Shown here in pieces: positions 30,475 to 40,147 of a stretch of 64,000 bases of DNA. The stretch covers positions 1 to 64,000 of the forward strand of contig NZ_BAIZ01000004.1 of the NCBI RefSeq assembly GCF_000613445.1, in the 5' to 3' direction. How positions within the stretch are numbered: position 1 is the stretch's first letter; each line of letters starts with the position of its first letter. The position numbers were made by a program, and so were the translations under genes. The DNA is from Hoylesella shahii DSM 15611 = JCM 12083. GTDB lineage: Bacteria > Bacteroidota > Bacteroidia > Bacteroidales > Bacteroidaceae. The notes beneath the pieces are model-generated. The model made no database searches and was not told where the DNA came from. It saw only the letters and a program-made list of their open reading frames with translations.

Positions 30475-31314
30475 ATGACAAGAATAAAACTTGGAGATTA
30501 TAACCAATTGGAAGTGGTTAAAGAAGTGGATTTTGGCATGTACCTTGACGCTGGAGACGAAGGAGAGGTGCTTTTGCCCAAACGTTATGTGCCTAAAGGC
30601 TGCAAACCAGGCGATAATCTCAACGTGTTTCTTTACCTCGACCAAGACGAACGACTGGTGGCTACCACGCAAACACCGCTGGCAAAAGTTGGCGAGTTTG
30701 CTTGTTTAGACGTGTCGTGGGTGAATGAGCATGGCGCTTTTCTTAACTGGGGCCTGATGAAAGACCTCTTCTGCCCCTTCCGCGAACAAAAACAACGCAT
30801 GGAAATGGGCGAAAGCTACGTGGTGGCTGTGTTTATCGACGAAGAAAGCTACCGCATTGCGGCTTCGGCTAAGGTGGAACATTTCTTTGCCAACGACTTT
30901 CCACCTTATCAACAAGGCGACGAAGTTGACCTTTTGGTGTGGCAAACCACCGACCTTGGTTTCAAAATGATTGTTGATAACGCCTATCCCGGACTGGCTT
31001 ATCGCTCACAAGTATTCCGTCCGCTGCATGTTGGCGACCGTCTTCGCGGATATATCATGGGCGTAAGACCCGATGGTAAGATAGACATTAGCCTTCAACC
31101 ACTGGGCAGAAAACAAACAACCGACTTTGCCGAACAGCTGTTGCAATACCTTAAAGACAACAATGGCTATTGCAATCTTGGCGACAAAAGTGACGCCGAA
31201 GATATTAAACGCCGCTTTGCAGTGAGCAAAAAAGTGTTTAAAAAAGCTGTGGGCGACTTGTATAAACGCCGACTGATAACCATTGAAGAAAACGGTTTAA
31301 GGCTTGTGAACTAA
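30475..31314 (+). CDS. cvfB: CvfB-family S1-type RNA-binding protein
   Basis: A 279-aa cytosolic protein of the CvfB/YitL family: tandem S1-like OB folds and a C-terminal winged helix. Opening YNQLEVVKEVDFGMYLDAG and EVLLPKRYVPKG form the first S1 fold; VSWVNEHGAFLNWGLMKDLF is the second; GDRLRGYIMGVRPDGKIDIS is the third. The C-terminal DAEDIKRRFAVSKKVFKKAV and RRLITIEENG form the winged helix. The Staphylococcus homologue affects virulence-factor expression; the role here is unknown beyond RNA binding. Convergent with nhaA, sharing a terminator. Confidence 0.85.
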   Translation: MTRIKLGDYNQLEVVKEVDFGMYLDAGDEGEVLLPKRYVPKGCKPGDNLNVFLYLDQDERLVATTQTPLAKVGEFACLDVSWVNEHGAFLNWGLMKDLFCPFREQKQRMEMGESYVVAVFIDEESYRIAASAKVEHFFANDFPPYQQGDEVDLLVWQTTDLGFKMIVDNAYPGLAYRSQVFRPLHVGDRLRGYIMGVRPDGKIDISLQPLGRKQTTDFAEQLLQYLKDNNGYCNLGDKSDAEDIKRRFAVSKKVFKKAVGDLYKRRLITIEENGLRLVN

Positions 31315-31335
31315 TAAATCACAAGCCCCAAACCT

Positions 31336-31365
31336 AGCGCTTAACCTCGGTTGGGCGCTTTTTTT
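31336..31365. terminator. Terminator shared by cvfB and nhaA
   Basis: AGCGCTTAACC at 31336-31346 pairs with GGTTGGGCGCT at 31349-31359 (one mismatch), followed by a T-run to 31365. It overlaps the last codons of nhaA at 31341. Confidence 0.7.
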
Positions 31366-32693
31366 ATGCCACGATTAGACTTACGCAAGCACATATATCC
31401 TACAATTCCACCCAAGATGGATGCTGCAAAGATGCCTATCTTAGACTGTATGGCATGTTCGGGCGAGTTAAAGGCCAGCATCGTAACAAACATAGACATG
31501 GTGAAACCTATCCCGGCAAGAAAACCCAACCCAATAATGGTGCGCCAAGTTATGCCACGCGAACGCTTACCAAGTCCCAAACGCTCGCAAACCCACACGG
31601 CAAAAACAATACCCACCGGCTTCCCAACAAGCAAACCGACCATCACACCAATGGCAACGCCATTAGAAAGCACTGTGCCGAAATCTAAATCAACAAACGA
31701 CACGCCCGCATTGGCAAGCGCAAAGATGGGCATCACCACAAATGCCACAAAGGGATGAAGCCCATGTTCGAGCCGTTGAAGTGGCGGAGTGGCCTTTGCC
31801 GAATCGGCTTGTACGCGTGCCAATATCTCCACTTGCTCGGGTTCGAGGGTCCGCACATCATTGGGGGCAGCGTTTTCAAACTGTCGCGTAAGCTTCTTAA
31901 TGCGTGCTAGGAATGTTGCTTCGGGTATACGCGCATCGGCAGGTATAACCATGGCCGCCAAAACTGCTGATATTGTGGCATGAATGCCCGATGTAAGGAA
32001 GGCCACCCACACTCCGCCAATACCCAAAACGCCATAAAACCACACGCTTTTTACACCCAAACGGTTGCCCACTAGCATCACAGCAAGCACCACAAAACCA
32101 ATGGCCAAGCTGGCAAATGAAATTTCGGTGGTATAGAAAAGTGCGATAATAACCACCGAACCTAGGTCATCGACGATGGCTAGTGTGGTAAGAAACACCT
32201 TTGCCGACACCGGTACACGATTGCCCAAGAGCTGAAGCACAGCCAAAGCAAAGGCTATATCCGTGGCCATGGGTATCCCCCAACCAAGAGCTGTGGGCGT
32301 GCCAGCGTTGAAAAGCAGATAAATTGCCGCAGGAAAAACCATTCCGCAGAGAGCCGATGCCACAGGAAGTGTAACCTTACGCAAATCGCGTAGCTCGCCG
32401 CCAATGAACTCGCGCTTCAACTCTAAACCCACAACAAAGAAGAACATCGACATCAATCCGTCGTTAATCCAGTGTTCTAAACTAAAATCCAAATAGTTCT
32501 TACCATTTATCGAAAACCCAAAATGATGCTCTAAGAAATGGGTGTAGGTATCGCGCAAGGGCGAATTGGCTAGCACTAAGGCCAGTATCACAAAGATGCC
32601 AAGCACAATACCGCTTGAACGCTCGCGGTGCAAGAACTGTAAAGTGGGTATAACAAGTCGGTTTTCTAATTCTTTTTGATACTGTTGTCTCAT
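31341..32693 (-). CDS. nhaA: Na+/H+ antiporter NhaA
   Basis: A 450-aa inner-membrane antiporter that expels sodium in exchange for protons. The ion-binding pair is in LAIVDDLGSVVIIALFYT; other signatures are SMFFFVVGLELKREFIGGEL, GWGIPMATDIAFALAVL and GIGFTMSMFVTMLAF. There are about 12 hydrophobic segments. A hydrophilic insert between TM8 and TM9 (TRQFENAAPNDVRTLEPEQV) is longer than in E. coli NhaA, as is common in Bacteroidetes. Intact and monocistronic, with its promoter at 32816. Confidence 0.93.
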   Translation of the reverse strand: MRQQYQKELENRLVIPTLQFLHRERSSGIVLGIFVILALVLANSPLRDTYTHFLEHHFGFSINGKNYLDFSLEHWINDGLMSMFFFVVGLELKREFIGGELRDLRKVTLPVASALCGMVFPAAIYLLFNAGTPTALGWGIPMATDIAFALAVLQLLGNRVPVSAKVFLTTLAIVDDLGSVVIIALFYTTEISFASLAIGFVVLAVMLVGNRLGVKSVWFYGVLGIGGVWVAFLTSGIHATISAVLAAMVIPADARIPEATFLARIKKLTRQFENAAPNDVRTLEPEQVEILARVQADSAKATPPLQRLEHGLHPFVAFVVMPIFALANAGVSFVDLDFGTVLSNGVAIGVMVGLLVGKPVGIVFAVWVCERLGLGKRSRGITWRTIIGLGFLAGIGFTMSMFVTMLAFNSPEHAIQSKIGIFAASILGGIVGYMCLRKSNRGIKKAPNRG

Positions 32694-32815
32694 CTATTGC
32701 TTATAATATTTATGTAAAAAGATGGAGTGCCCACAAGCAAATGCCACGCTCAAAACAATCTAAAGGCAGCCATCGAAAATAAAATTAATGGGGTAAACAC
32801 ACCCATGCCGTACTG

Positions 32816-32823
32816 CAAAAATA
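32816..32823 (-). promoter_or_regulatory. -7 box (TATTTTTG) of nhaA
   Basis: The minus strand reads TATTTTTGCAG, about 120 bp before nhaA. Confidence 0.5.
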
Positions 32824-32900
32824 CGAAAAACAATGCGTTTATCAAAGTATTGCCTTACATTTTTAAGACCTTAAGGCTTTGAAAATTCAGTTTAAACACG

Positions 32901-32908
32901 TAACTTTG
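32901..32908 (+). promoter_or_regulatory. -7 box (TAACTTTG) of the DUF389 gene
   Basis: TAACTTTGCCAC, 18 bp before the ATG at 32926; this implies a very short leader. Confidence 0.6.
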
Positions 32909-32925
32909 CCACAAAACAACTACAA

Positions 32926-34268
32926 ATGTCACAACAAGAAAAATCGCTTTGGCAGGTGATAAAGGGATATTTTAACACCTTGCCCGACAAAGAGAACGAG
33001 AAAGATACCATCCAACAAATAAGCAGTGGAGTTGCTTTTCACGGCGCTAATCTCTGGGTACTGATATTTGCAATCCTGATTGCATCGCTAGGACTAAACG
33101 TTAACTCAACAGCTGTTATCATCGGTGCGATGCTTATCTCGCCCTTGATGGTCCTATCATCGGAATGGGACTGGCAGTGGGCATCACCGACCTGGAATTG
33201 CTTAAGCGTTCGGCCACACATTACCTTGTGGCAACGGTTATAAGCGTAATCACAGCCATGCTCTACTTCATCATTACGCCGCTCACCGAAGCCCAATCTG
33301 AATTGCTGGCTCGCACATCGCCCACGCTTTACGATGTGCTTATCGCCCTAGCTGGTGGTGCTGCGGGCATCTTGGCACTGAGCACCAAGGGTAAAGGCAA
33401 TGTGCTTCCTGGTGTTGCCATCGCCACGGCGCTAATGCCTCCCTTGTGTACTGCTGGTTATGGACTGGCTGTGGGCAATCTTTCGTTCTTCTTTGGGGCG
33501 TTCTACCTTTACTTTATCAACACTGTTTTCATTGCGCTTACCACCTTCTTGGGCGTAAGAATGCTGCGATTTAAGCGCAAAGCTGCCATCGACGAGGCTC
33601 GCCTCGCTGTTGTTAACCGCTATATTATCGGTGCTGTGGTGCTCACAATGCTACCTGCAACCTACATGACAGTGAACATTGTAAGAGAGAGTGTGAAAGA
33701 AAACGCTATTTTGAGATTTGTAAAAAACGAGTTTGAAGCTAAGGGCGCGCAAATCATTTCACACAAGGTAGACGATGAAAACAATTCGCTGAATATTATT
33801 ACCGTGGGTAAACGACTCACCGACAGCGATATCGAGCTAGCCCAAAAGGCCATGGACACTTACCAACTAGCCGACCTCAAACTAAATGTGATACAGGGAA
33901 CACAGACTGATAGCTTGATGCTGAGCCAAATGTTGAACGGAAATGGAAGCACAACACTAGCCAAAGACACGAAATTACTAGAACAAGCCGACCAAATTCA
34001 GGCGTTGAAAGAGAAGAACGACAAATACGAACGCTTGCCAAAACTAGCCAACGACATACGCAAAGAACTGAAAGCCATTTGCCCACAAGCTACAACCGTA
34101 AGCCTAGCATACGTTACAGAAGCTCAAATAGACACCACTTCCACAACCAACTACGTGATGGCCGTGGTAGGTTGCAAAGGGAAATTGCTCCCAACCGACA
34201 AAAACAGACTGCACCAATGGCTAAATGCACGTCTTAAAGCAGACAGTCTTCGCTTGGTAGTGGAATAA
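32926..34268 (+). CDS. DUF389 membrane protein (one frame break)
   Basis: An integral membrane protein of about 447 aa with the DUF389 core: ANLWVLIFAILIASLGLNVN, STAVIIGAMLISPLMGPI after repair, then GMGLAVGITDLELLKRS and GVAIATALMPPLCTAGYGLA. The frame from 32926 ends at 33243; the second runs to 34268. Restoring one G near 33150 (ATGGT to ATGGGT) gives the conserved SPLMGPIIGMGLAVG. After the membrane part (to about residue 260) comes a soluble region with a coiled coil (LLEQADQIQALKEKNDKYE) and a periplasmic-type C-terminus. Function unknown in the family. Confidence 0.85.
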
Positions 34269-34270
34269 TA

Positions 34271-34317
34271 AAAGGCGTTGCCCAAGCCACATTTCTAGTG
34301 GTGAGAGCAACGCCTTT
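34271..34317. terminator. Hairpin after the DUF389 gene
   Basis: AAAGGCGTTGC at 34271-34281 pairs perfectly with GCAACGCCTTT at 34307-34317. Convergent genes flank it, so it can act in both directions. Confidence 0.7.
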
Positions 34318-34353
34318 AATATGTAAAAACGCGAAGAGCAGATTACTAACTCG

Positions 34354-34886
34354 CTAGAAACTAAGGGTTATACCTGCCGAGAAAACAAACTTATAGGGAT
34401 AAAGTCCAGAAATTTCGCTCCGAGCAAGCGTTGGAAAGAAGTTGTATTGTGCCGAAGCATAAACGCCAAACAGCTCTCCAAAATTGTAACGCGCGCCAGT
34501 TTGAAACGACATTGTTTTCAAACTAATCACAGGACCCATGTAGATATCAAAGTTATCGGGCAGCTTTAATGGCTCCATTAAATGGAAGTTAAGGTAAAAT
34601 CCTAAGTCGGAATTGTCGTAAAACGTTGGCCCATCATCGTTACTATCCACGCTTTTATCAACAATCAAAGCGTATTTCGCACCATAAGAAAGATAGTCGT
34701 TGATACCATTTTCGTATCCCAATTCCACGCCATTCTTACCTCCTACATTGGTGTAACCTAAGAAAAATTTTCTATCTGAGTCGCCATCAAAGGCTGAGCA
34801 TGCACTTGAACTGCTGCACTAAGGGCGAAAAAGGACACAAGCAACAAGCGCGTTGCATAATGTTTGAAAAGAAAATGCTGTTTCAT
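34354..34886 (-). CDS. Small outer membrane beta-barrel protein (one frame break)
   Basis: The recognisable 124-residue frame (34728-34354) lacks a signal peptide, but the adjacent frame supplies one: an ATG at 34886 opens MKQHFLFKHYATRLLLVSFF and reaches AVQVHAQ. Restoring one G near 34793 (CAGCC to CAGGCC) joins them as HAQAFDGDSDRKFFLGYTNV, giving 177 aa. The mature protein is built of amphipathic strands (GYENGINDYLSYGAKYALIV, GVYASAQYNFFPTLA) and ends FVFSAGITLSF with a terminal Phe. It has four to eight strands by eye; ligand and role are unknown. The secreted-protein gene at 34893 ends just beyond its start region, so the two may be one leftward unit. Confidence 0.65.
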
Positions 34887-34892
34887 GATGTA

Positions 34893-36347
34893 TTATTTAA
34901 TTGTGTATTTAGTGATAGAGAACACTCTTCGGCGCTCTTTAGTCTGATTATTCTTAACTACCTGTTCACCATAAACGATGAAGTTTTTGTCATACCAATG
35001 AAGCGTTCCCGAATACTTCATCTTCTTTACATCCTCGTCTTCGTTATCGGTTTCAATCAAGTCCGACTTACGTTCTTGCACCACCTCACCACTTTTATTA
35101 TTAAACAGCTTCGACACCAGCTGCTTACTGTCGGCATAAATCAAGTCTACATCATTCTGTTTAATACCTGCCGAGATAAAGCGCTTTACGTACATAGGCT
35201 GCTGTTTGGGGTTCATTTCAAAACAATTATCCCAAAGCAGGTTGCAATCGGCATCAAACTTGGCCAGCACAGCATGCGTGTAAGCATAGCCGTTAAACTG
35301 TGTCATCATCGTTGAACCGACCCAATAGGTGATATAGGTGGGATAAAAAGCCTCGCCCAGATAAAAATAATCCTTGCCATCGGTCATAATTCCATGCGAT
35401 GCCATGTTGTAATTAAGACTATATTCTTTACCTGCCTTTTCGGCCTTTTCTTTCTTACGTTCTATCCTTGCCTTGCGCTTATCGCTCATATAATCGGTGA
35501 AATTCTTTAGGTCGAGGAAGTTAACGAAGCGCTGTTTCTTAAATTGCCAGTTCTCTAGCTGTGCAAAATAGATGCCTTGCGAGCCCCCTTTTTTGCTCTT
35601 GGTGTACGTACCAGTTATAAAATACTTGTCGTTTGCCTTAGACAATGAAGCCGAAAGCAACGTTTGGTCGATTTCGGTGGTAAGACTTGTGATGCCCAAT
35701 TGCTTACCATTAAAGTCTACTCGGGCCAAATAGAGTTCGCGATCACCCTTCACAACAGCATAGATAATATTGTCTAGGATGGTGTTTTGCAGGATGAGCA
35801 CCTTACGGTCGCGTACACCTGGTATGTGTAAATCGGCAAAACGACAATCTCCAGAAGCGAGATCTAAAATACCGATGCGTTCTAAACGTTTCTCTGAAGA
35901 ACTAAACACCATTTTACCATTGTGAATAATAAGGTCGCGCATACTGGCTTTTCGGGTGTATTCGCTGTCGGTTACCTTTGTTTTATGGGTTTTGGTGTTG
36001 AAAGCTATCACCGAGAAAGCACCGTTGCGTGCTCGCAGCACGGCATAATTTACATCGTTGTCGAAGGTTGAACTGTAGAAATGCAAGTCGTCGTCTATCA
36101 GCATCGAATCTGTATAAATCGGCTTTAACTCGGTAGACAAATACTCTGTTTTGAAAAAACGCTTGCCGTGGTCCGTCTTTTTAGCGAACGAATAGACGAT
36201 AAGTCCACGTTCGCCGATGGGCGAAACCACCAGGTCTTCGTAGTCGCCACGATGAGGATATTCAATTCTCGCCGCTACTTGTGCCACAGATTGTAACACG
36301 TTTAGGCACAAAGCCAAAAGGATTAAGTTAAATGTTTTCATCTTCAT
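34893..36347 (-). CDS. Secreted protein of unknown function, possibly beta-propeller
   Basis: I do not recognise the family. The start at 36347 (MKMKTFNLILLALCLNVLQS, cleavage near VAQ) gives a signal peptide; the frame opens earlier at 36413, but those residues are not signal-like. The 484-aa protein contains repeated blade-like segments of alternating strands and turns (GERGLIVYSFAKKTDHGK, NYAVLRARNGAFSVIAFN, KYFITGTYTKSKKGGSQGIY), suggestive of a propeller. A charged patch KRKARIERKKEKAEKAGKE sits in the middle. It ends 6 bp before the ATG of the barrel gene at 34886, so the two are probably co-transcribed. Confidence 0.55.
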   Translation of the reverse strand: MKMKTFNLILLALCLNVLQSVAQVAARIEYPHRGDYEDLVVSPIGERGLIVYSFAKKTDHGKRFFKTEYLSTELKPIYTDSMLIDDDLHFYSSTFDNDVNYAVLRARNGAFSVIAFNTKTHKTKVTDSEYTRKASMRDLIIHNGKMVFSSSEKRLERIGILDLASGDCRFADLHIPGVRDRKVLILQNTILDNIIYAVVKGDRELYLARVDFNGKQLGITSLTTEIDQTLLSASLSKANDKYFITGTYTKSKKGGSQGIYFAQLENWQFKKQRFVNFLDLKNFTDYMSDKRKARIERKKEKAEKAGKEYSLNYNMASHGIMTDGKDYFYLGEAFYPTYITYWVGSTMMTQFNGYAYTHAVLAKFDADCNLLWDNCFEMNPKQQPMYVKRFISAGIKQNDVDLIYADSKQLVSKLFNNKSGEVVQERKSDLIETDNEDEDVKKMKYSGTLHWYDKNFIVYGEQVVKNNQTKERRRVFSITKYTIK

Positions 36348-36502
36348 ATTGTTTTGTTGGTTTGTTGTTTGCATAACCTTGTGTGTTGCACAAGGTCTTA
36401 ATTTCAACCTCACTGCAAGGTTTGTGCAGTGGATTTTTGGTTTATGAGCAAGAAAAAGATAGAAGTTGTTTGCCTCCAGATAGAGTTGGGGTTAAATCAT
36501 AA

Positions 36503-36564
36503 ATGGCAAGAAAGCGTCAAAAGCCATGCTATTAAAACATTACTTCCAACATCTTTCTTGCCAT
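36503..36564 (-). terminator. Hairpin after asnS
   Basis: ATGGCAAGAAAG at 36503-36514 pairs perfectly with CTTTCTTGCCAT at 36553-36564 (38-nt loop), 45 bp past the asnS stop. Confidence 0.6.
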
Positions 36565-36608
36565 CCTGAATTTTAGTATTGATTATCCCCTTTTCTCTAA
36601 CATGTTTT

Positions 36609-38012
36609 TTAGAACTCGGCCGACTTCGGTGTGCGTGGGAAAGGTATTACATCGCGAATGTTTTGCATACCTGTTACGAAGAGAATGAGTCTTTCGAAAC
36701 CCAAACCAAAACCTCCGTGCGGACACGTTCCAAAGCGACGCGTATCTAGATACCACCACATATCTTTCATTGGGATGTGGCGTTCTTCGATTTGAGCCAC
36801 CAGTTTGTCGTAGCTCTCTTCGCGAACACTACCGCCAATGATTTCGCCAATTTGTGGAAACAGCACATCGGTGCCTTGAACCGTGCGGCCATCTTCGTCT
36901 AACTTCATATAGAAAGCCTTGATACCCTTTGGATAGTGGGTCATGATAACAGGCTTTTTGAAGTGCTCTTCAACCAAGAAGCGTTCGTGTTCGCTGGCCA
37001 AGTCCATACCCCAGCTAACGGGGAATTCAAATTTCTTACCTGCTTTTACGGCCTCTTCGAGAATGTTGATGCCCTCAGTATAGTCTAGGCGAACGAAGTC
37101 TTCGCTCACCACACCCTGCAAACGTTCAATCAGCGTGTTGTCTATCATCTTGTTGAGGAACGCGAGGTCGTCCTTACAATTATCCAATGCCCAGCGCACA
37201 CAGTACTTAATAAAGTCTTCTTCGGTGTCCATCAGGTCGTCAAGGTCGATGAAAGCCATTTCGGGTTCAATCATCCAGAACTCTGCAAGGTGACGAGGCG
37301 TGTTGCTATTTTCGGCACGGAAAGTAGGACCAAAGGTGTAAATCTGCCCCAAGGCCGTTGCTCCAAGCTCGCCTTCAAGCTGTCCGCTCACGGTAAGGCT
37401 AGTCATCTTGCCAAAGAAGTCATCGCTATAGTTCACCTTTCCGTTCTCATCCTTCTTCAGGTCGTCGAGTTTTTTGGTAGTAACCTGGAACATTTCGCCT
37501 GCCCCTTCTGCATCACTAGCAGTGATGATGGGCGAATGGAAATAGAAGAAACCATGGTCGTGAAAATACTTATGAATGGCAATGGCCATATTATGGCGTA
37601 TACGCATCACAGCTCCGAAAGTGTTGGTGCGCAGACGAAGGTGCGCATGTTGGCGCATATACTCGAAGGTTTGCCCCTTCTTTTGCATGGGATAGTCGCT
37701 ACCACATGCGCCCAAAAGCTGCAAATCGGTGCATTGTATTTCCGAGTTTTGCCCTTGTCCCTGACTCTCTACCAGTTTACCCGTTGCGCTTATGCATGCT
37801 CCAGTGGTTACTTGCTTCAGCAATTCGGCATCAACTGTTGCTGGGTCGACAACCACTTGCACATTATTGATGGTAGAACCGTCGTTCAAAGCGATGAAAT
37901 CCACCACCTTACTGCTGCGGTGTGTTCTCACCCAGCCCTTTACATTCACTTCTGCCCCATAGTCGGTGCGTTGAAGTACGTCTACAATCTTTGTTCTACG
38001 AATTTTATCCAT
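36609..38012 (-). CDS. asnS: Asparaginyl-tRNA synthetase
   Basis: Class IIb aminoacyl-tRNA synthetase of 467 aa; it charges tRNA-Asn. The N-terminal OB fold is [20 protein letters not shown]; motif 2 is [20 protein letters not shown]; motif 3 is [30 protein letters not shown] is the usual C-terminus. The length is normal. It lies downstream of an rluB-like gene with a 373-bp gap that contains a terminator-like hairpin and a short tandem repeat, so it probably has its own promoter; no clear -7 box was found. Confidence 0.95.
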   Translation of the reverse strand: MDKIRRTKIVDVLQRTDYGAEVNVKGWVRTHRSSKVVDFIALNDGSTINNVQVVVDPATVDAELLKQVTTGACISATGKLVESQGQGQNSEIQCTDLQLLGACGSDYPMQKKGQTFEYMRQHAHLRLRTNTFGAVMRIRHNMAIAIHKYFHDHGFFYFHSPIITASDAEGAGEMFQVTTKKLDDLKKDENGKVNYSDDFFGKMTSLTVSGQLEGELGATALGQIYTFGPTFRAENSNTPRHLAEFWMIEPEMAFIDLDDLMDTEEDFIKYCVRWALDNCKDDLAFLNKMIDNTLIERLQGVVSEDFVRLDYTEGINILEEAVKAGKKFEFPVSWGMDLASEHERFLVEEHFKKPVIMTHYPKGIKAFYMKLDEDGRTVQGTDVLFPQIGEIIGGSVREESYDKLVAQIEERHIPMKDMWWYLDTRRFGTCPHGGFGLGFERLILFVTGMQNIRDVIPFPRTPKSAEF

Positions 38013-38194
38013 TGATGTTCTTTATTAAGAGCGTTGAGGATTTTAGCAGCTTAGCCCTATACCATATATAATGGTGTAAACAATGGTGCTTAGGCTGTTA
38101 ATTTACTACCTTATCCAACTTTTATCGTCTATTAATGGCGGTAAAGAAGGGTTTAATACATTCGTGTGCCAACGTGTTCTGTCAGCAATGCATC

Positions 38195-38262
38195 TGTACA
38201 AAGCCGTTTGTAGTGTCTGTACAAGGCCCTTATAGTGACCGTACAAGGCCCTTGTATTGCCA
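38195..38262. repeat. Three tandem 22/23-bp repeats upstream of asnS
   Basis: Three units start at 38195, 38218 and 38240 and share TGTACAAGGCCCTT (first copy diverged to TGTACAAAGCCGTTTG). The spacing is 23 then 22 bp. They lie in the asnS upstream region (38013-38385), which holds no gene. Two full helical turns per unit would place repeated binding sites on one DNA face. Confidence 0.6.
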
Positions 38263-38295
38263 CATACGGCCATTTACAATCCGCCTAAATGGTAA

Positions 38296-38382
38296 TAAGA
38301 AGCAAGTTATTAAGGAGTTTAGCCAACACCACAAAGGCATTTGGCCTAACTCCTTAACGTCTTTACTTCTTAACTTCTCGGT
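38296..38382 (-). terminator. Long hairpin after the rluB-like gene
   Basis: TTAAGGAGTTTAGCCAA (around 38310-38325) pairs with TTGGCCTAACTCCTTAA (38341-38357), one mismatch; outer arms AAGAAGC.AAG and CTTTACTTCTT may extend it. It has the same GGAGTTAA core as the repeats at 19490-19712. Confidence 0.55.
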
Positions 38383-38385
38383 ATA

Positions 38386-39948
38386 TTATTCAAAAGCCCC
38401 CATTCTTAGCATCTCCACTTCCTTCTCGGTGAGGAAGCGCCAGTCGCCACGTTTGAGGTTTTTCTTAGTGAGTCCAGCAAATTGCACGCGGTCAAGACGA
38501 ACCACGCGATAGCCTAAGCTTTCGAAGATGCGGCGCACGATGCGGTTTTTACCGCTGTGGATTTCGATGCCCACTTGCGTTTTATCCTTATCGTTGGCAT
38601 ATTCGATAGCATCAGCATGCACGTCGCCGTCGTCGAGCGTGATGCCCGTAGCAATCTGCTGCAAGTCGTGTTCGGTAACTTCTTTATCGAGGAACACGTG
38701 GTACACTTTCTTCTTCAAGAACTTGGGATGAGCCAGTTTACTAGCCAAATCGCCGTCGTTGGTAAGTAGAAGTACACCCGTGGTGTTGCGGTCCAATCGT
38801 CCAACGGGATAGATACGTTCAGGACAAACCCCTTTTACAAGGTCCATCACGGTTTTGCGTTGTTGTGGGTCGTCGCTTGTTGTAACGTAATCTTTGGGTT
38901 TATTGATAAGCACATACACCTTCTTTTCGAGGGTTACGGGCTGTTCGTGGAAGATTACTTCATCGGTACGCAGCACCTTTGTACCCAGTTCGGTAACCAC
39001 ATTACCGTTAACCTTCACCATACCCGACTGTATAAATTGGTCGGCTTCGCGTCTGCTGCATACGCCAGCATTGGCCAAGTACTTGTTCAAGCGAATGGGT
39101 TCGTTGGGGTCGATGTTCTCTTCCTTATACTCGATACGCTTTTTCAGGCTATATTTAGCATTTGGATCGTAGTCGGGTGTACGTTGGCGATAGTTGCCTT
39201 GTTGGTAACCGCCACGTTGTTGATAGCCACCGCGTTGTTGATATCCACCTTGTTGGTATCCACCGCGATTGTTGTTATAGCCACCGCGTTGTTGGTATCC
39301 GCCACGATTATTATTGTACGAGCGTTGTTGGTATCCGCCTCGCTGTTGATAACCGCCTTCTTCGTTGTTATAACGTGGACGATATCCTCCTTCTTGGCGT
39401 TGTTGGTAACCGCCTTCTTGGCGAGGCTGATAGTTAGATCGCTGTTGGTAACCGCCTTCTTGATTGGCTTGATATCCCCCTTCTTGACGAGGACGGTATC
39501 CACCTTCCTGTCTGGGTTGGTAGTTAGCACGTTGTTGGTAGCCTCCTTCGCCTTCACCAGCGTTGTTATAACGTGGACGATATCCACCTTCTTGGCGTTG
39601 TTGGTAACCTCCACGGTTGTTATTGTTGTTATAACCGCGTTGCTGATAGCCACCGTTGTCGTTGTTATAATTATTATAACGTGGGCGATATTGCCTTTGT
39701 TGAGATGTGTTGCCACTTTGCAAGTTGACTCCAAATCCCTCAGGACGGAACGCCCCGTCGTCTTCTCCGCCGTTAGTTCTGCGGTCAGAGCTGTAAGCGC
39801 GTTGCGTGTGAATACGTGGTCTCTGTGTTCTTGCACCACCAGTTCCATAGGTTCGGGAATAGTTTCCGCCTGCGTTGTAGCCTTCACGGCCTTCCTCTTG
39901 CTGTCCTGTCGACGTGTCTTGAGGGATCTTTTCCATTTCTGATTCCAT
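38386..39948 (-). CDS. RluB/RsuA-type pseudouridine synthase with long disordered N-terminus
   Basis: A 520-aa protein. Residues 1-260 are low-complexity and rich in Gly, Tyr, Gln, Asn and Arg, with many GGYQQR, GGYRPRYNN and NYQPRQEGG repeats. Residues 285-345 form an S4 RNA-binding domain (IRLNKYLANAGVCSRREADQ). The catalytic domain follows, with Asp386 in YPVGRLDRNTTGVLLLTNDG. The C-terminal half pseudouridylates rRNA, most likely 23S (RluB-like). The tail resembles RGG-type RNA-binding disordered regions; such extensions on this enzyme are familiar in Bacteroidetes. The DNA encoding it (39168-39700) is repetitive, so copy number may vary between strains and assemblies. Confidence 0.88.
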   Translation of the reverse strand: MESEMEKIPQDTSTGQQEEGREGYNAGGNYSRTYGTGGARTQRPRIHTQRAYSSDRRTNGGEDDGAFRPEGFGVNLQSGNTSQQRQYRPRYNNYNNDNGGYQQRGYNNNNNRGGYQQRQEGGYRPRYNNAGEGEGGYQQRANYQPRQEGGYRPRQEGGYQANQEGGYQQRSNYQPRQEGGYQQRQEGGYRPRYNNEEGGYQQRGGYQQRSYNNNRGGYQQRGGYNNNRGGYQQGGYQQRGGYQQRGGYQQGNYRQRTPDYDPNAKYSLKKRIEYKEENIDPNEPIRLNKYLANAGVCSRREADQFIQSGMVKVNGNVVTELGTKVLRTDEVIFHEQPVTLEKKVYVLINKPKDYVTTSDDPQQRKTVMDLVKGVCPERIYPVGRLDRNTTGVLLLTNDGDLASKLAHPKFLKKKVYHVFLDKEVTEHDLQQIATGITLDDGDVHADAIEYANDKDKTQVGIEIHSGKNRIVRRIFESLGYRVVRLDRVQFAGLTKKNLKRGDWRFLTEKEVEMLRMGAFE

Positions 39949-40147
39949 AATTTTACTTCTTTTTTAACCTCACGGTTGCGTTAATATTTTTCTTTTAAAC
40001 GTTAATTATAGTTTAGTTAGTTTATATTCATATTGATATGGTGAGACTAGTTATTCTAGAGAGAGGAAGGAAACAAGGGAATTCTTGTTATTCGTTGTTT
40101 CTTGTTATCTTAGTTATCCTAGCTCAACTAGTTTCTAGCAACTCTGT

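Noticed and set aside
38860..39942. 360-aa frame on the plus strand opposite the rluB-like gene
   Set aside because: It is the antisense of the repetitive N-terminus; its Val/Ile/Ser/Thr-rich composition is just the complement of the Gly/Tyr/Gln/Arg repeats, and the opposite frame has clear S4 and catalytic motifs.
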